From Methylobacter sp. (GTDB taxonomy: Bacteria; Pseudomonadota; Gammaproteobacteria; Methylococcales; Methylomonadaceae), in the NCBI GenBank assembly GCA_030653985.1, contig JAURYJ010000075.1, positions 21,882-85,881 on the forward strand: a stretch of 64,000 bases of DNA, given 5' to 3'. Positions within the stretch are counted from its first letter, which is position 1, and every line of letters begins with the position of its first letter. The notes under the pieces were generated by a model that worked only from the letters and a program-made list of their open reading frames with translations, was not told the origin of the DNA and made no database searches. This document shows positions 35,870 through 45,219 of this stretch, one piece after another. The translations under genes were made by a program, and so were the position numbers.

Positions 35870-37195
35870 ATGAAAGCACAAGTAAAACTATCCGCCATTA
35901 TTGTCAGCTTGTTAACGGGGATTTCACCGCTGCACGCACAAAACTTATCAGAAACTTTTGAGCTGGCTTTTCAAAATGCGCCTATTTTAAAGCAGGCTCA
36001 AGCCCAACAATCGGCTATAGGAGAATCGAAAGATCAAAGCATTGCCCGATTTCTGCCCAACATCTCGGCTACCGGAGCCAGCAGTAAAGAACAGCTGCAT
36101 AATAAAAAAACCGGGGGATTTAGAGGTCCTGATGCCCATCAGGAATACTGGAATAACAGCTTTAATATCAACTTAACCCAACCCCTGTTCCACTGGGATC
36201 ACTGGATACAATTAAGCCAGTCCGACAATCAAATCGCCCTGGCTGAAGCCACTTACTTATCCGAATTACAAAACCTGATGGTGACAACAACCGAAGCCTA
36301 TTTTAATGTGCTCTATGCTCAGGATAATTTAGCCTTTGCCTCGGCAGAAAAACAGGCTATCGTCCGGCAACTGCAACAGGCCAAACAACGTTTTGATGTG
36401 GGCATTATTGCGATAACCGACGTTAACGAAGCACAGGCAGGTTTCGACCAGGCTAATGCTAACGAAATTGACGCCGCCAATAATCTGGATAACCAGAAAG
36501 AGGCGTTAACAGAAATCATCGGTGAAAATGATGTTTCGCTGAATGCGCTGGGTGAGCAACTGCCTTTACTCAAGCCTGAACCGGCGGATATTTCGGCGTG
36601 GAGCGATTTAGCCGAACTCAACAATTTCAGCATCATTTCGGCATTTAATCAGGCCGAAGTATCGCGTAAAGCCATAGACCTGCAACGTAACGGCCACCTG
36701 CCCCGCCTGGATTTGATCGCCGCTTACGGGGCGTTCGACAACACCAGCAGCTTCGGTTTTCGGGGCGATACCCAGAGTGTCGGTATGCAACTGAATGTGC
36801 CGCTGTTTGAAGGCGGCGCGGTCAATTCACGGACCCGTCAGGCCGCCTATGAATACCAAGCCGCCAAAGAGGATTTATCCCGGAAAAAACGCTCGGTAAA
36901 ACGTCAGGTAAAAAACGCTTATCGCGGCGTCATCTCCAGCATCAGCCGCGTAACCGCCCTGAAAGCTGCGGTGATATCGGCGACCAGCGCCTTGGAGGCG
37001 AGCGAAGCGGGCTTTGGCGTAGGCACACGAACCATGGTCGATGTGCTGAACGAACAAAGAAATTTATACCGGGCAAAACGGGATTTTTCCCGTAGCCGCT
37101 ATGATTACCTGATGAACAGCATCAAGTTAAAACAAGCGGCCAGCGGCCTTGGTCAAGACGACCTTGAACAGATTAACCGCTTGTTGATTCCCTGA
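35870..37195 (+). CDS. TolC family outer membrane efflux protein
   Basis: A 441-residue protein with a signal peptide (KLSAIIVSLLTGISPLHAQN). The TolC fold is indicated by LSETFELAFQNAPILKQAQA, FNINLTQPLFHWDHW, AEAYFNVLYAQDNLAFA-type helices, LQRNGHLPRLDLIAAYG and VDVLNEQRNLYRAKRDFSRSRYDYLMNSIKLK. It would act as the outer-membrane channel of a type I secretion or RND/ABC efflux system. No adaptor or ABC gene is adjacent; it follows the FliK-like gene by 18 bases. It could in principle serve the giant RTX protein encoded 12 kb away, but that is inference. Confidence 0.92.
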   Translation: MKAQVKLSAIIVSLLTGISPLHAQNLSETFELAFQNAPILKQAQAQQSAIGESKDQSIARFLPNISATGASSKEQLHNKKTGGFRGPDAHQEYWNNSFNINLTQPLFHWDHWIQLSQSDNQIALAEATYLSELQNLMVTTTEAYFNVLYAQDNLAFASAEKQAIVRQLQQAKQRFDVGIIAITDVNEAQAGFDQANANEIDAANNLDNQKEALTEIIGENDVSLNALGEQLPLLKPEPADISAWSDLAELNNFSIISAFNQAEVSRKAIDLQRNGHLPRLDLIAAYGAFDNTSSFGFRGDTQSVGMQLNVPLFEGGAVNSRTRQAAYEYQAAKEDLSRKKRSVKRQVKNAYRGVISSISRVTALKAAVISATSALEASEAGFGVGTRTMVDVLNEQRNLYRAKRDFSRSRYDYLMNSIKLKQAASGLGQDDLEQINRLLIP

Positions 37196-37277
37196 GTCTA
37201 CGACTCTACAAATCAGGGTTTTTCTGTAATAATCTAAGGCTAATCCGGCGGCGACCTAGACAATCGACAGCTAAAAT

Positions 37278-37784
37278 TTGCATGACCTTATTTGTCCCAA
37301 AGCGGGCGCCAACAATGAATCTATTCAATTGACCGAACAAGCCAACGCCGAATGCCGTTATGTTTCACTCGACCGGAAGGCCATGCACAAGGCATTATCG
37401 CAACAACTGGATGATGATTTACTGTACCGGATGCTCATTGAAGAGCGCCCTCACCTATTCGCCGAAGCTATCGTTTTTGTTGACGAGGCCAGCATAAGTA
37501 AGCAGCGCGACATTATTGCCGCGATAGAAAGCGTCATTGCGATGCCCGCTTATCAACAACGTGCTCTGACTTATGCACCCGACACGGCACAGTTTATGTC
37601 AAAAGCGCACGGCGTTTTTTTCGGCTATGACTTTCACCTAAGCCCTAAAGGCCCTAAAGGTCCGCAAATAATTGAAATAAAACCGAAATTTCTGACATCA
37701 TTATCTCTGGGCGATAGTTTTTCTATAGCAACCCCAAGCACTATATGTAGTATTTTTAAATTTTATAAACCACTAGAAAAATAA
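37278..37784 (+). pseudogene. Probable truncated remnant of a conserved hypothetical (ATP-grasp-like) gene
   Basis: A 168-residue frame opens with TTG and has a well-organised N-terminal part (TEQANAECRYVSLDRKAMHKAL, EERPHLFAEAIVFVDEAS, VIAMPAYQQRAL). Near residue 125 it reads GVFFGYDFHLSPKGPKGPQIIEI. In proteins I recall of this type the last phrase continues into an INTNAGG-like metal-binding stretch and a further domain. Here it switches to unrelated sequence and stops about 40 residues later. The SPKGPKGP doubling also looks like a small duplication. I infer a decayed gene, but a short intact gene cannot be excluded. Confidence 0.45.
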
Positions 37785-37823
37785 ACGAAATGATAAGTGC
37801 GAATGCTTATGGAAGACCCAATC

Positions 37824-39239
37824 ATGATGATCAATAGACGAGATTTTCTTTTCAAAATGAGTATGGCAACCACTGGGGTAGCGCTAGGTTTTAGTGGATT
37901 TCAACACCGGGCACAAGCCCTTACAACGCATGATACTGTAGCCGCAATGCGTTCTTACGGCTTTGGTGAATTAGTTCCAACCCTAACTCAAAATACCGGA
38001 GAAACTTTTCTTGCGCTACCTAAAGGCTTTAAGTACAAAGTATTAGGCAAGGCAGGCAGTAAAATGTCCGATGGACATATAACGCCATCCTCCCATGACG
38101 GTATGGCCTGCTTTCAAATTGGCAACGAACTCCGCCTGATTCGTAACCACGAAGTCTCCAATGGAAAAATACCCAAGCCAGGGGCTGCCATTGGAGAAAA
38201 TCCCTACGATGAAACGACAGGGGGCGGTACCACGACTCTCGTCATAAATCCCGAAACGCTTGAAGTGATCAAGGATTTCGTGAGCTTGAGCGGAACTTTA
38301 AATAATTGTGCGGGCGGCAGAACGCCTTGGAAAAGCTGGATTTCCTGCGAAGAAACAACATTGGGACAAGCTATCCGCACCAATCAAGTAATCAACCCAA
38401 CAGGCGGCTATCCTAAGGCGCACGGTTATTGCTTTGAGGTTTTTGCCTCCGCCAATGCCTCAGTGGAGCCGGTTCCGCTTAAAGCGATGGGCAGATTCAA
38501 GCATGAAGCCATTGCCGTTGATCAGAATACGGGGATTATTTACCTGACTGAAGATGCTAAAACCGCCGGTTTTTATCGTTTTTTACCCCAGCGCAACCAA
38601 TACCTCGCCGAAGGTGGGACGCTGCAAATGTTAAAAATCAAAGACAAGGATGCTTTCGACACGCGAAAGGGATTGAAAACAGGACAATGTTTTGCAACGA
38701 ATTGGGTAACGATTGATCACCCCGATCCAGTTGCAGCAGATCTCGACGAAAGCGCCGTTTATAAACAAGGTTTGGGGAAAGGCGCAGCAACGTTTGCACG
38801 TCTTGAAGGGGCTTATTCCGATGAGCACGGGCGAATTTATTTTGTTTCAACCAATGGCGGCGATAATCGAGGTGGACAAATTTGGCGCTATGATCCCAAT
38901 AGTATAGAGGAAGGCACCGTGACCTTGATTTTTGAATCACCCAGTCCAGAAATACTGGATATGCCGGATAATATCTGCTTGAAACCCAACAGCGATTTAT
39001 TGTTTATCTGTGAAGACAGCGATTATTTAGGAGAAGGCGGTACGCCTGAAAATTACATGCGCATCCTATCACCCAACGGCAAAATGGCTAATTTCGCCAA
39101 AAATATAGCGAAGGATTTTGAAACCAGCGAATTTGCCGGTTCAACTTTTTCAGAGGACGGCAAAACCTTATTCGTCAATCTGCAAGCAGTCGGTGCAACC
39201 TTTGCTATTTGGGGCGATTGGAATACATTTAGAAGGTAA
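37824..39239 (+). CDS. PhoX/DUF839 family protein with Tat signal
   Basis: A 471-residue protein. The N-terminus has a twin-arginine motif (INRRDFLFKM) followed by a hydrophobic stretch (MATTGVALGFSGF), so export by Tat is likely. The body shows PhoX-family sequence: LIRNHEVSNGK, NNCAGGRTPWKSWISCEET, GRFKHEAIAVDQNTGIIYLTEDAKTAGFYRFLP, FVSTNGGDNRGGQIWRYDP and a late SEFAGSTFSEDGKTLFVNLQ. PhoX enzymes are Ca/Fe-dependent periplasmic alkaline phosphatases. At 471 residues it is shorter than the classic PhoX (over 600), so the activity is not certain. I chose the ATG at 37824 just ahead of the Tat motif; there is an in-frame ATG at 37797. Confidence 0.82.
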   Translation: MMINRRDFLFKMSMATTGVALGFSGFQHRAQALTTHDTVAAMRSYGFGELVPTLTQNTGETFLALPKGFKYKVLGKAGSKMSDGHITPSSHDGMACFQIGNELRLIRNHEVSNGKIPKPGAAIGENPYDETTGGGTTTLVINPETLEVIKDFVSLSGTLNNCAGGRTPWKSWISCEETTLGQAIRTNQVINPTGGYPKAHGYCFEVFASANASVEPVPLKAMGRFKHEAIAVDQNTGIIYLTEDAKTAGFYRFLPQRNQYLAEGGTLQMLKIKDKDAFDTRKGLKTGQCFATNWVTIDHPDPVAADLDESAVYKQGLGKGAATFARLEGAYSDEHGRIYFVSTNGGDNRGGQIWRYDPNSIEEGTVTLIFESPSPEILDMPDNICLKPNSDLLFICEDSDYLGEGGTPENYMRILSPNGKMANFAKNIAKDFETSEFAGSTFSEDGKTLFVNLQAVGATFAIWGDWNTFRR

Positions 39240-39266
39240 GCTTTAACAAAAAACGCTACGTCCCCA

Positions 39267-40610
39267 TTAAACGCCATAAATCTTGCGTTTTCGCCAGAAC
39301 GTTGCCCTGCTCATACCCAGTGTCAGAGCGGCTTGAGTAACCTTGCCATGACTCTGCTCCAGCGCCTGACGGATTGACGCAGTTTCTTCTTCCGCCGACA
39401 ACGGCAGATTTTTCACAGTTTGCGACTCAAGAATACGCGGCTCTCTAAACTCGGGCGGTAATTCTGCCCCGCGCAAGGTCGTGCCCCTGCCTACCGCAAA
39501 CGCATATTCGACGACATTATGCAGCTCCCGGATATTGCCCGGCCACGTATAATCCAGCAAAGCCCGCATGGCCTGCGGATCGATTTTCTCGATTTTCCTG
39601 AAATTGGCGGCATTATGCTGCTGAATAAAATGCCAGATCAGTAAACTTATATCTTCCCGACGCTCCCGTAACGACGGAATAAAGATGGGCACAACTCTGA
39701 GTCGGTACATCAGGTCTTCACGGAAGCGTCCGTTTTTGACTTCCTCCCGCAATGAGCGGTGGGTTGCAGCGACGATACGCACATCGACATCAATTGAGCG
39801 GTCGCCGCCTACCGGGATAAAGTTTCTTTCCTGTATGACCCGCAGCAGCTTGGCCTGTAATTCCAGCGGCAATTCGGCCACTTCATCCAGAAACAGGGTT
39901 CCGCCGTGCGCACGTTGAAACAGGCCGCGATGATCTTTGACCGCACCGGTAAACGCGCCGCGTACATGGCCGAACAACTCGCTATCCAACAGACTGCTGG
40001 ACAAGGCCGCACAATTGATCGCCAGAAACGGTGCATTGCGCCGGGCGCTTAGATCGTGGATGGCCTTGGCAACCAACTCCTTGCCAGAACCGCTCTCGCC
40101 TCTGACCAAGACCGTCGCATCGGTTTCTGCGGCATTTTGAATAATCCGAAAGACCGCCTGCATCGCCGGTGAGCGGCTTAGCAAGCCATGAAAACTCTCC
40201 GCTGTCTCGCTTGAGGCCTTCGGTGAAGTCATGTTTGCTTGCTGCTCCGAAGCGGGAAGCAACAGACCAATGCCACCGGCAAAAATACCCTCATGATCAT
40301 ATAAAGCCTGGGTGAGTTTTTGCAGCTCAATGTTATATTGATCACTCTTAGATGATTTTATGAGTTGTTTTTGATGGTCGCTGCCATCGGTAATCGCGTA
40401 TTCTGGCAGACAAGTTTTGCCTGTGGAATCATCGGCTTTTAATCCCGATAACTGCTCCGCGCCTTGGCTCCAGTGAACGATCTGTTGATCCCGGTCAACA
40501 ATATAAAGGCCGACAACATCACAAAGCGCTAGCAGTTTTAAAAACAGCGGTTGTAGAGGCTGATGTTCCAGCCAGGCTGACAAAGGTTTATTAATTTGTT
40601 TCACAAGCAT
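39267..40610 (-). CDS. Sigma-54-dependent regulator (FisR-like), PAS-AAA-Fis
   Basis: A 447-residue activator. Residues 20-115 form a PAS-like sensor (IVDRDQQIVHWSQGAEQLSG). Residues about 140-370 form the AAA+ domain, with Walker A GESGSGKELVAKAIH, the sigma-54 contact loop GAFTGA, Walker B GGTLFLDEVAELP and the arginine-finger region FREDLMYRL. A Fis-type helix-turn-helix ends the chain (GKVTQAALTLGMSRATFWRKRK). It is divergent from the persulfide dioxygenase gene, which has a strong sigma-54 promoter. By analogy with FisR of Cupriavidus it probably senses sulfane sulfur. The sensor has Cys30 and Cys67, not the three Cys described for FisR. Confidence 0.9.
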   Translation of the reverse strand: MLVKQINKPLSAWLEHQPLQPLFLKLLALCDVVGLYIVDRDQQIVHWSQGAEQLSGLKADDSTGKTCLPEYAITDGSDHQKQLIKSSKSDQYNIELQKLTQALYDHEGIFAGGIGLLLPASEQQANMTSPKASSETAESFHGLLSRSPAMQAVFRIIQNAAETDATVLVRGESGSGKELVAKAIHDLSARRNAPFLAINCAALSSSLLDSELFGHVRGAFTGAVKDHRGLFQRAHGGTLFLDEVAELPLELQAKLLRVIQERNFIPVGGDRSIDVDVRIVAATHRSLREEVKNGRFREDLMYRLRVVPIFIPSLRERREDISLLIWHFIQQHNAANFRKIEKIDPQAMRALLDYTWPGNIRELHNVVEYAFAVGRGTTLRGAELPPEFREPRILESQTVKNLPLSAEEETASIRQALEQSHGKVTQAALTLGMSRATFWRKRKIYGV

Positions 40611-40629
40611 CTCACTGAACTGAATAAGT

Positions 40630-40642
40630 GTTTCACTGAAAC
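40630..40642. promoter_or_regulatory. Candidate upstream activator site for the sigma-54 regulator
   Basis: A perfect 13-base palindrome, GTTTCACTGAAAC, lies 100 bases upstream of the sigma-54 promoter, and similar CACTGAA sequence occurs just before it (about 40612). The distance fits an enhancer site for a Fis-type activator. No known FisR operator was available for comparison. Confidence 0.45.
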
Positions 40643-40741
40643 GATATATGAGACAGGCGAAAGACGCAAGGTAAAAGGCGAAAAACCTTCCCTTCTTCTT
40701 CAGCCTTTGCTCTTTGCCCTTCGCCCCTTGCCTTAATCTTT

Positions 40742-40757
40742 TGGCACAGGTTTTGCT
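40742..40757 (+). promoter_or_regulatory. Sigma-54 promoter of the persulfide dioxygenase gene
   Basis: The sequence TGGCAC-AGGTT-TTGCT matches the sigma-54 consensus (TGGCAC, five bases, TTGCW), including the invariant GG and GC at the correct spacing. It lies 40 bases before the ATG at 40797, and CCGGAGAGA is the ribosome-binding site between them. Confidence 0.9.
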
Positions 40758-40796
40758 TTAGCTAATACATATCCCATAATCCACCGGAGAGACATC

Positions 40797-41885
40797 ATGC
40801 TATTCAAACAATTATTCGACCATGAAACCTGGACTTACACCTATTTGATTGCCGATCCGGTCAGCAAGGACGCCATTCTGATTGATCCGGTCAACACCCA
40901 TATTGATAAGTATATCGAGCTATTAAAAGCACATGACCTGCAACTGAAATATTCCCTGGAAACGCATGTTCATGCCGACCATATCACCGCCAGCGGTCTG
41001 CTGCGCCAACGTTTGGGCGCACAAACCGGCGTCAGCGGACTGTGTGGTGCTGAGTCGGCCGACATTCAAATTCAGGATGGCGATGTTTTCAAATTTGCTG
41101 GCGACGAACAGCTCAAGGTGATTGCCACACCGGGACATACGCGCGGCAGTATTTCGTTTTTATGGCGCGACCGACTGTTTACCGGCGATTCATTATTGAT
41201 CGGCGGTTGCGGCCGCACCGATTTCCAGGGCGGCGATGCCGGTGCGCAGTATGACTGCATTACCCAACGTTTGTTTACCCTGCCGGATGAAACGCTGGTC
41301 TATCCGGGCCATGATTATCAGCAGCACTGGGTCAGCAGCATCATGCAAGAACGCACCATCAATCCCCGTCTGGCTGGCAAGACCCGTGAGCAGTTCATCG
41401 AGATCATGAACAATCTGAATTTACCCAAACCCCGGTTAATTGACGAGGCCGTACCTGCCAACCGTTATTGCGGCCTGGATGAGAATGAACGCCAGGATGC
41501 GGTAACGCTCAGAGACGAAACACTGCCGCTTCGCGCCACCACTAAAACCGAAGATCTGGTAGCCGCTGCCAAACAACGTATTACTGAAATCAATGTCGCC
41601 AAATCGAAACAACTGCTTGCACAAGGTAATATCGTGCTGATCGATACCCGCGAAGAAAGCGAGTACGCCGCCGGACATATTGATGGCGCGTTATTGCTGC
41701 CGCGGGGTATGCTGGAGTTTAAAGTCGGCAATATGCCTGAACTGGCCGACAAAGCGAAAACCATACTGATTTATTGCCGTCTGGGCAACCGTTCGGCATT
41801 GGCGGCGCAAACCCTGCAGCAACTGGGTTACACTAACGTGCTGTCTATGGCTGGCGGGTTTGAGGCATGGAAAAGTAACGCCTAA
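40797..41885 (+). CDS. Persulfide dioxygenase-rhodanese fusion
   Basis: A 362-residue fusion protein. Residues 1-240 form a metallo-beta-lactamase fold of the ETHE1/Blh type, with metal ligands in THVHADH (His57, His59, His62) and in TPGHTRGS, FTGDSLLIGGCGRTDF and YPGHDY. Such enzymes oxidise glutathione persulfide to sulfite. Residues about 260-360 are a rhodanese domain with active-site loop CRLGNRS (Cys327), which moves sulfane sulfur. A sigma-54 promoter and a divergent sigma-54 activator indicate induction by sulfide or persulfide. SQR lies 125 bases downstream. Confidence 0.93.
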   Translation: MLFKQLFDHETWTYTYLIADPVSKDAILIDPVNTHIDKYIELLKAHDLQLKYSLETHVHADHITASGLLRQRLGAQTGVSGLCGAESADIQIQDGDVFKFAGDEQLKVIATPGHTRGSISFLWRDRLFTGDSLLIGGCGRTDFQGGDAGAQYDCITQRLFTLPDETLVYPGHDYQQHWVSSIMQERTINPRLAGKTREQFIEIMNNLNLPKPRLIDEAVPANRYCGLDENERQDAVTLRDETLPLRATTKTEDLVAAAKQRITEINVAKSKQLLAQGNIVLIDTREESEYAAGHIDGALLLPRGMLEFKVGNMPELADKAKTILIYCRLGNRSALAAQTLQQLGYTNVLSMAGGFEAWKSNA

Positions 41886-42010
41886 AACCCAACCGCCTAA
41901 AAAGTCGGCCGATAAAAGAAAAATGGGGGCATGACAAAGAAATTGAGTTGTTTTACACTTTTTTGTCGTGCACCGAAATTTTCTACTAACTACAGACTTA
42001 AGAGGAATTT

Positions 42011-43264
42011 ATGTCAAACCAACACCATACCTTGCTAATCATAGGGGGAGGCGCCGCCGGCGTTTCCGTTGCCAATAATATGCGCCGTCAAAATGCTGAC
42101 ATTGATATCGCCATCGTTGAACCGTCCGAAGTTCACTATTACCAGCCGGGCTTCACTATTATCGGCGGCGGCGCTTATACCATGAAACAAACCCTGCGTA
42201 ATGAAGCCGACTTGATCCACCCTAGCGTTACCTGGATCAAGGATTACGCAGAAACCTTTGAACCGAACGACAACAGCGTCAGTTTACGTTCAGGCGATAC
42301 CGTCAGTTACGACTACCTGGTGGTCTGCCCCGGCCTGCAGCTGGACTGGGACAAGATTGAAGGCCTGAAAGAAACGCTGAACAAAAATAATGTCTGCAGC
42401 AATTATTCCGCTGAGACCGTCGAATACACCTGGGAATGCATCCAGACTATCAAGGAAGGCACTGCGCTGTTCACCCAACCGCCGATGCCGATCAAATGCG
42501 CAGGCGCGCCGCAAAAAATCATGTATCTGGCGGCGGATCGTTTCCGTAAAAGAGGCACACTGGATAAGTTTCACATTGAATTTTTAAATGCCGGTCCGGG
42601 CATGTTCGGCGTGCCATTTTTTGCCAAAGCCTTAAGCAAAGTCGTCGCCGATTACGGCATTAAAACCAGTTTCAACCATAATCTGGTTGCTATTGACGGT
42701 CCTGCCAAAATCGCCACTTTCGAAGCTACCGACAGCGACGGCAACAAACAGCGCATCACCAAAGCGTTCGACATGATTCATGTGACGCCGCCGCAAAGTG
42801 CGCCGGACTTCATCAAAAAAAGCCCGCTGGCCAATGCCGCCGGCTGGGTTGATGTCAATCCGAAAACGCTGCAACACAATCAATACGGCAATATTTTCGG
42901 CCTGGGCGATGCCGGTTCGACACCGAATGCCAAAACTGCGGCTGCGGTGCGCAAGCAGGTGCCGGTCGTGGTCGACAATATTCTCAGTTTGAAGAACAGT
43001 ACTACCGTAAGAGAAGGCTATGACGGTTACGGTTCCTGCCCATTAACCACCTCGTTGAATACCGTGATACTGGCCGAGTTTGCCTACGACGGCAAGGTGA
43101 CACCTTCGTTCCCGTTGCTTGACCCTAGAAAAAGTCGCCTGATCTGGTGGTGGGGCAAACTCGTTGGCTTTCCGTGGATGTACTGGCATTTGATGATCAA
43201 AGGTTATCGCATCGATATTCCGCATCTGGAATGCTATGCCAAAAAATTTACGAAAGAGGATTAA
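42011..43264 (+). CDS. sqr: Sulfide:quinone oxidoreductase, type II
   Basis: A 417-residue flavoprotein that oxidises H2S to sulfane sulfur and passes electrons to quinone at the inner membrane. The FAD motif LLIIGGGAAGVSVANNMRR opens the chain. Three Cys sit at the expected places: Cys129 (NNVCSNYS), Cys163 in PIKCAGAPQKIMYL and Cys343 in GSCPLTTS. The KCAGAPQKIMYL block is characteristic of type II SQR, the group that includes the human enzyme. The C-terminus has the amphipathic WWGKLVGFPWMYWHLMIKGYR. AAGAGGAATTT gives a strong ribosome-binding site. With the upstream dioxygenase it forms a sulfide-oxidation pathway. Confidence 0.94.
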   Translation: MSNQHHTLLIIGGGAAGVSVANNMRRQNADIDIAIVEPSEVHYYQPGFTIIGGGAYTMKQTLRNEADLIHPSVTWIKDYAETFEPNDNSVSLRSGDTVSYDYLVVCPGLQLDWDKIEGLKETLNKNNVCSNYSAETVEYTWECIQTIKEGTALFTQPPMPIKCAGAPQKIMYLAADRFRKRGTLDKFHIEFLNAGPGMFGVPFFAKALSKVVADYGIKTSFNHNLVAIDGPAKIATFEATDSDGNKQRITKAFDMIHVTPPQSAPDFIKKSPLANAAGWVDVNPKTLQHNQYGNIFGLGDAGSTPNAKTAAAVRKQVPVVVDNILSLKNSTTVREGYDGYGSCPLTTSLNTVILAEFAYDGKVTPSFPLLDPRKSRLIWWWGKLVGFPWMYWHLMIKGYRIDIPHLECYAKKFTKED

Positions 43265-43299
43265 ATTATTAGGTGAAAGAAGAAAAAACCGCTTTTTCT

Positions 43300-43324
43300 C
43301 GTTCCCACGCGCCGCGTGGGAACG
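43300..43324. repeat. Intergenic palindrome (CGTTCCCACGC family)
   Basis: Eleven-base arms CGTTCCCACGC and GCGTGGGAACG flank GCC, followed by GCATGC. This type of interspersed palindrome is widespread in proteobacterial intergenic DNA. It separates sqr from the SulP gene. Confidence 0.8.
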
Positions 43325-43480
43325 CATGCTAGGCGTGCTGCGCCGAAAATCACCTATATTGATCTTGTATTAACTATACGGATTACCTGGCGCAAACCCG
43401 CTAGAACTGAGTCCACACGCATGCCCTTAGCTTTGTCGAAAGACGCCGAATATCCTCTCTGGCATTAGGTAAAAATTAAA

Positions 43481-45205
43481 ATGACATCTTCAAACCACCG
43501 CGAATCACGATTAATGCAATTAATTCCGATTGTAGGCTGGCTAAAATCCTACACCCGCGAGGAATTTAACAGCGATCTGTTTGCCGGCATCATTACTGCC
43601 ATTTTGCTTGTTCCTCAAGGCATTGCCTACGCGATACTGGCCGGTCTGCCGCCGGAACTGGGACTTTATGCCAGCATCCTGCCGCCGATACTGTACGCCT
43701 TATTCGGCACCAGTCGAACCTTGTCGGTCGGACCGGTGTCAATTGCCGCGATCATGATTGCCAGCGCCCTGAACGCGCCGCAAATCAGCGCACTCGGCGA
43801 CCCGATACAAAGCGCGCTGATCCTGTCGGCGGAAAGCGGGGTGGTGATGCTGCTGATGGCGCTGTTGCGCATGGGCGGACTGGTCAATTTTATCAGCCAT
43901 CCTGTGCTTACCGGCTTTACCAGCGGCGCGGCGCTGTTGATTATCGCCAGCCAGTTGCCGCAGTTATTTGGCATAAAAATGCCCTCATGCGGACTGGATA
44001 CCGGCTGCTACAATGCGATTTTCCAAACAATCAATATCGCCGCAATACTCATCGGCTTTAGCGCATTAGGTTTGCTGATATTTTTCGGTCGGCCGATGAT
44101 ATTCATCCTTAAAAAAGCGAATGTCTCGCTTTCACTGATCACGGCCATCAGCAAATGCGGACCCTTATTGACCATCATCCTGGCAACGCTGGCGGTTACT
44201 TATTATCATCAACAGGTGGCGGTTGTTGGATCAGTTCCATCGGGCTTCCCCGTGTTAAACATAACTTTCGGCTCCATTGAGAAATGGCAATTACTACTGC
44301 CCTACTCCGGTTTTATTGCGCTGATTGCATACGTGGAAAGCGTTGCTATTGCTAAGGTTACCGCCAATCTCAGAGGCGAAAAAATCGCTCCCAATCAGGA
44401 GTTGATTGCGCTAGGCGCCGCTAATCTGGCAGCGGCCATTTCCGGTGGCATGCCGGTAGCTGGCGGCTTTAGCCGCACCATGGTGAATTTTTCTGCCGGT
44501 GCACGCACCCAGATGGCGATGCTGATCGCCGCCGGACTGCTTGCGCTGGCGGTCATCTTTTTCAGCCCATGGTTTGAGAACATCCCCAAAGCGGCATTGG
44601 CTGCGATTATCCTGGTCGCCATCATTCCTTTGGTTAAACTCGGCAACATTGCCGTCACCTGGCGCTATGACCGTGGCGACGGCATCGCCGAAATCGCCAC
44701 CTTGCTGGGCGTTTTAGTCTACGGCATTGAAGAAGGCATCACTTTGGGCATAATTCTGACCCTGATCAGCCATTTGCGCAAAACCAGCAAACCGCATATT
44801 GCCGTGGTCGGACGTCTCCCCGGCAGCGAACATTACCGCAATATCAAACGCCATCGCGTGGAAACCTGGCCTCAGTTGCTGTTGCTGCGTGTCGATGAAA
44901 GCATCACCTTTGCCAACATCAATTATATTGAAGAATTCATCAACACCGAGTTAAGACGGCAGCCGGACATTAAACATATTGTGCTGATTTTTACCTCCAT
45001 CAGCGACATAGACACCACGGCGTTGGAGGTATTGGAAAACCTGAATCATACCCTGCAAGCATCAGATATGACTCTGCATATCTCGGAAGCAAAAGGCCCG
45101 GTACTCGATAAGCTTGAAAAAACCGATTTTATCGAGCAACTAAAACCCGGTAAGGTATTTTTTCATACTGAAGACGCGGTCAGAGAGCTACTGCTATTAG
45201 GCTAA
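43481..45205 (+). CDS. SulP family anion transporter with STAS domain
   Basis: A 574-residue membrane protein with about 12-14 helices. SulP signatures include FAGIITAILLVPQGIAYAILAGLPPELGLYASILPPILYALFG, SISAIMIASAL-type helices, SHPVLTGFTSGAALLI, and GGMPVAGGFSRTMVNFSAGARTQ. The C-terminal STAS domain (about 450-570) has LLLLRVDESITFANINYIEEFI and HIVLIFTSISDIDTTALEVLENL. Family members move sulfate, bicarbonate or other anions. Being next to sqr and persulfide dioxygenase, sulfate or sulfite handling is likely, but direction and substrate are inferred. Confidence 0.9.
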   Translation: MTSSNHRESRLMQLIPIVGWLKSYTREEFNSDLFAGIITAILLVPQGIAYAILAGLPPELGLYASILPPILYALFGTSRTLSVGPVSIAAIMIASALNAPQISALGDPIQSALILSAESGVVMLLMALLRMGGLVNFISHPVLTGFTSGAALLIIASQLPQLFGIKMPSCGLDTGCYNAIFQTINIAAILIGFSALGLLIFFGRPMIFILKKANVSLSLITAISKCGPLLTIILATLAVTYYHQQVAVVGSVPSGFPVLNITFGSIEKWQLLLPYSGFIALIAYVESVAIAKVTANLRGEKIAPNQELIALGAANLAAAISGGMPVAGGFSRTMVNFSAGARTQMAMLIAAGLLALAVIFFSPWFENIPKAALAAIILVAIIPLVKLGNIAVTWRYDRGDGIAEIATLLGVLVYGIEEGITLGIILTLISHLRKTSKPHIAVVGRLPGSEHYRNIKRHRVETWPQLLLLRVDESITFANINYIEEFINTELRRQPDIKHIVLIFTSISDIDTTALEVLENLNHTLQASDMTLHISEAKGPVLDKLEKTDFIEQLKPGKVFFHTEDAVRELLLLG

Positions 45206-45219
45206 AAATTAAGTCTGTT

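Noticed and set aside
35870..37195. TolC-like gene as the dedicated exporter of the giant RTX protein
   Set aside because: It lies 12 kb away, without ABC or HlyD-type partners, and sits in another transcription unit, so the link cannot be supported from the sequence.
40660..40740. Small gene or sRNA in the CTTTGCCCTTCG-rich stretch upstream of the sigma-54 promoter
   Set aside because: The stretch is a simple purine/pyrimidine-biased imperfect inverted repeat (AAAGGCGAAAAACC and TTCGCCCCTTGCC types) with no promoter or coding signal.
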